From: Halogeometricum sp. S1BR25-6
Lineage (GTDB): Archaea; Halobacteriota; Halobacteria; Halobacteriales; Haloferacaceae
Reading direction: 5' to 3'
DNA length: 64,000 nucleotides
Assembly: GCF_031624495.1 (NCBI RefSeq)
Contig: NZ_JAMQOP010000005.1
Coordinates: forward strand, 124,001 to 188,000
Every line of letters begins with the position of its first letter. Position 1 is the stretch's first letter. Below are positions 62,206 to 64,000 of the stretch, piece after piece. Made by a program: the position numbers and the translations under genes. Under the pieces are notes generated by a model that saw only the letters and a program-made list of their open reading frames with translations, was not told where the DNA came from and searched no databases.

Positions 62206-62973
62206 TTACGTGTGGGCGCCGAGCGAGATGCTCTTCACGCCGTACTTCTGGCAGGCATTTGCCGCCTGCTCCGAGATGAACTCGTACTGGGTGTTGTCTC
62301 GGACGTCATCCACCTCGAATCCGATTTCTTCGATGAGTGCCGTATAGCGGTCGACCTGTTCGGCACCGCCGATGCAGGCCGCCCAGAGGTCCTCGTTGTT
62401 CTTGATGCTCTCGGGCATCAGTTTCTCGCTGATGATGTCCGAGATGGCGAGCCGCCCTCCAACGGTGAGGACGCGATTCGCCTCCGTGAACACCCGCCGT
62501 TTGTCCGGCGTGAGGTTGATGACTCCGTTCGAGAGAACGACGTCGAACGTCCCGTCATCGAAGGGGACGTCCTCAATGTATCCCTGTTCGAAGGAGACGT
62601 TCTCCATCCCCGCTTCGTCGCGCAGCTGTCGCGCCTTCGCGAGCTGCTCATCGGTCATGTCCAATCCAGTCACGCTCCCGGTGTCGCCGACGTGTAACGC
62701 CGCGATGAAGACGTCCGTACCCGACCCGCTGCCGAGGTCAAGGACGTCGTCCCTCTCTTCGAGGGCGGCGAAATCGAAGTGGTATCCGACGCCGGCGAAT
62801 GACTCCAGTGCTTCCTCGGGGATCGTATCGAGATCTTGGTCTCGGTAGCCAAGCCGTTCCGCTAGGGGACGGCCCATCTCGAAGTGATACTCCTCAGTCG
62901 GCTCCTCCGCGACATCCCGATAGATGCTTTCAACGGCCCGTTCGAGGCGGTCGACGTCGAGTGATTCTGACAT
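62206..62973 (-). CDS. ArsM-like SAM-dependent methyltransferase
   Basis: A 255-aa protein. SAM motif I VLDLGSGSGTD is at 77-87, followed by motifs TGLDMT and VVLSNGVINLTPDK. This is closest to arsenite methyltransferases: C200 in WAACIGGA and C241 in NACQKYG correspond to two ArsM cysteines. The usual SNCVIN motif reads SNGVIN here, and the third cysteine seems to be lacking. Arsenic methylation is therefore possible but uncertain. It is clustered with an OsmC protein and a DUF1059 protein upstream on the same strand. Confidence 0.75.
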   Translation of the reverse strand: MSESLDVDRLERAVESIYRDVAEEPTEEYHFEMGRPLAERLGYRDQDLDTIPEEALESFAGVGYHFDFAALEERDDVLDLGSGSGTDVFIAALHVGDTGSVTGLDMTDEQLAKARQLRDEAGMENVSFEQGYIEDVPFDDGTFDVVLSNGVINLTPDKRRVFTEANRVLTVGGRLAISDIISEKLMPESIKNNEDLWAACIGGAEQVDRYTALIEEIGFEVDDVRDNTQYEFISEQAANACQKYGVKSISLGAHT

Positions 62974-62988
62974 ATGTCGTCACCTCGA

Positions 62989-63594
62989 TTAGTCGTCGGC
63001 CGTTACTTCGGCCGGGGTGTTCACCGTGAGCTGGACGTCTTGGTTAAGCGAGACGAGCGTGTAGACGGGCGCTCGCCGCGCCCACTCGTCGACTTGGTCC
63101 TTATCGAGGTTCGGGCTCTCGATTTCGACTTCAACGGTCAGGTTCTCGAAGACGGCGTCGGCATCTCCGAGATCCTTGAGGCTGAAGAGAACGCGCGGGT
63201 CGAACTCGGTTCGGACGTCGGTCTGGAGATACTCGATGTCGACGCCGCTCGCGACGGCGTTGATGGTGATGCCGACGTTGATACACGAGGCCAGCGCAGA
63301 GAGCGCTGCCTCAACCGGTTCCAGCCGGTCGGTTCCACCGACCCAGCCGCCCGCGTCCAACACTTCCTTCCACGCGCCGTAGGGAATGGTGTACTCCCGG
63401 GTTTCGCGTGCAATCGTCTCGCCGCCGAGTGTGTAGCTGTCTACCTTCGCGAGGCTGTGCGCGCACGTCCCTTCGTAGGTGGACCGGGCACCGAGCCCGA
63501 GCTGTACCTCGTCGGGATTGTCGGCAGCGTACTCGGCGAATCCTTCGAGTTTTTCGAGGTCCACTCCGTGGGAGACCTGCTGGTCAGCCGCCAT
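62989..63594 (-). CDS. OsmC/Ohr-family peroxidase-like protein
   Basis: A 201-aa protein with the two OsmC cysteines: C44 (GTCAHS) and C104 (ALASCINVG), and the core helix VEAALSALASCIN. OsmC proteins reduce organic hydroperoxides through a Cys pair. It is placed between a DUF1059 gene (3 bases upstream) and the methyltransferase (15 bases downstream), suggesting a thiol or oxidative stress operon. Confidence 0.85.
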   Translation of the reverse strand: MAADQQVSHGVDLEKLEGFAEYAADNPDEVQLGLGARSTYEGTCAHSLAKVDSYTLGGETIARETREYTIPYGAWKEVLDAGGWVGGTDRLEPVEAALSALASCINVGITINAVASGVDIEYLQTDVRTEFDPRVLFSLKDLGDADAVFENLTVEVEIESPNLDKDQVDEWARRAPVYTLVSLNQDVQLTVNTPAEVTADD

Positions 63595-63596
63595 CG

Positions 63597-63770
63597 TTAT
63601 ACGACCTGCAGATGTTCGGAGCGGAGTTCGTCGTCAGTGTAGCCTTTCCCGTGCACTTCGTTCATGTGGGCCTTAGCTAGTTCAATCGCTTCCGTTTCGT
63701 TCTCTGACTGGATGATGAACCGGCAATCGGCCGCTGCTGTTTCGCAGTCAAGTTTGTGTGCTTGTGCCAT
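63597..63770 (-). CDS. DUF1059 small protein, 57 aa
   Basis: Matches the short DUF1059 family: AHKLDCETAAADCRFIIQS with two Cys near the start, then ELAKAHMNEVHG. Such proteins often sit next to OsmC or stress genes, and their function is unknown. It is the first gene of the OsmC - methyltransferase operon and stops three bases before the OsmC start. ATG 63770. Confidence 0.8.
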   Translation of the reverse strand: MAQAHKLDCETAAADCRFIIQSENETEAIELAKAHMNEVHGKGYTDDELRSEHLQVV

Positions 63771-64000
63771 GGTAGTTCAGTTGCCTTTCGGCGGGAAACG
63801 GTACGACGTCAAAGGTTAGGTAGCTAACTCGTGACACGCCGGCGGCTGTTGACGCCCGTGCAGACGCTGGAAGGTGGTCACCAGCTGCACGTTGCATCCG
63901 ACAAAATCGCTCTATCATCACTATCGACGAAATTCGGGAGGAACAAAACGGGTTAGACACATGACACGTCAGTGTCGTGTGTTTATCTCAAACAATACTG
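63771..64000. other. upstream region at window end
   Basis: No supportable gene. It should hold the promoter of the DUF1059-OsmC-methyltransferase operon; TTAGGTAGCTAACT (63815-63828) is a small dyad within it. Confidence 0.3.

Overview
This window is haloarchaeal, most likely part of a megaplasmid or secondary replicon. Coding regions are GC-rich with very acidic predicted proteins. It encodes a TFB-type general transcription factor, three Orc1/Cdc6-type initiators, a ParA-type partition ATPase, ISH-type insertion sequences, TnpB elements and several families I know only from Halobacteria. There is no rRNA, tRNA or CRISPR array. Many genes are truncated, frameshifted or fused, so parts of the replicon are decaying.

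Layout. 0-2.4 kb: a minus-strand hypothetical gene and an ApeA-like HEPN protein (candidate phage defence). 2.5-11.1 kb: an almost entirely plus-strand cluster with a SWIM zinc-finger protein, TFB, small unknown proteins, an HTH/nucleotidyltransferase pair (candidate toxin-antitoxin), a DUF6610-like protein and an ArdC-like antirestriction metalloprotein. Ten of its twelve plus-strand genes are preceded, 0-52 bases before the start codon, by a T-rich stretch (usually a T-run) followed by a GC-rich hairpin. Three nearly identical 41-bp palindromes (TTAACCAAC...GTTGGTTAA) punctuate it. This hairpin/palindrome architecture is the most unusual thing I see. 11.2-15.9 kb: a glycine-zipper peptide, an Lrp regulator, parA with a coupled partner gene and TATCTGA iterons, and an orc1/cdc6 gene flanked by repeats (replication origin 1).

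16.3-20.3 kb is a graveyard: broken genes, an ISH3-like transposase remnant, and a dead AbrB-VapC pair joined to the tail of an IclR regulator. 20.3-26.5 kb is an intact metabolic module: IclR regulator, iron-type alcohol dehydrogenase, aldehyde dehydrogenase and BCCT transporter, resembling the bacterial GbsB/GbsA choline-to-glycine-betaine route. 26.7-30.2 kb holds an IS6-type remnant, a winged-helix/zinc-ribbon regulator and a TnpB element. 30.4-36 kb: secreted beta-helix protein, SnoaL-like protein, and an ABC transporter operon ending in an S-layer-domain surface protein.

36.3-52.7 kb carries five intact CPBP-type intramembrane proteases plus a broken sixth, a second ABC transporter, another TnpB element, an IS200/IS605-type MITE, an MFS transporter, a bactofilin-like membrane protein, a flavodoxin and a nitroreductase. 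52.7-57 kb is a second replication region: a long array of CACTCTTGACGAGGGGTG-type origin repeats, an intact orc1/cdc6, an N-terminally truncated orc1/cdc6 and a third iteron cluster. 57.2-64 kb looks like a collapsed ion/amino-acid uptake and stress locus (truncated TrkA-C protein, an in-frame APC-TrkH fusion, a nonsense-mutated universal stress protein, an MFS remnant), followed by an intact ArsM-like methyltransferase - OsmC - DUF1059 cluster.

Protein identities come from reading motifs in the translated sequence, not from searches. Family names without a visible signature motif are recollection and are marked as such.
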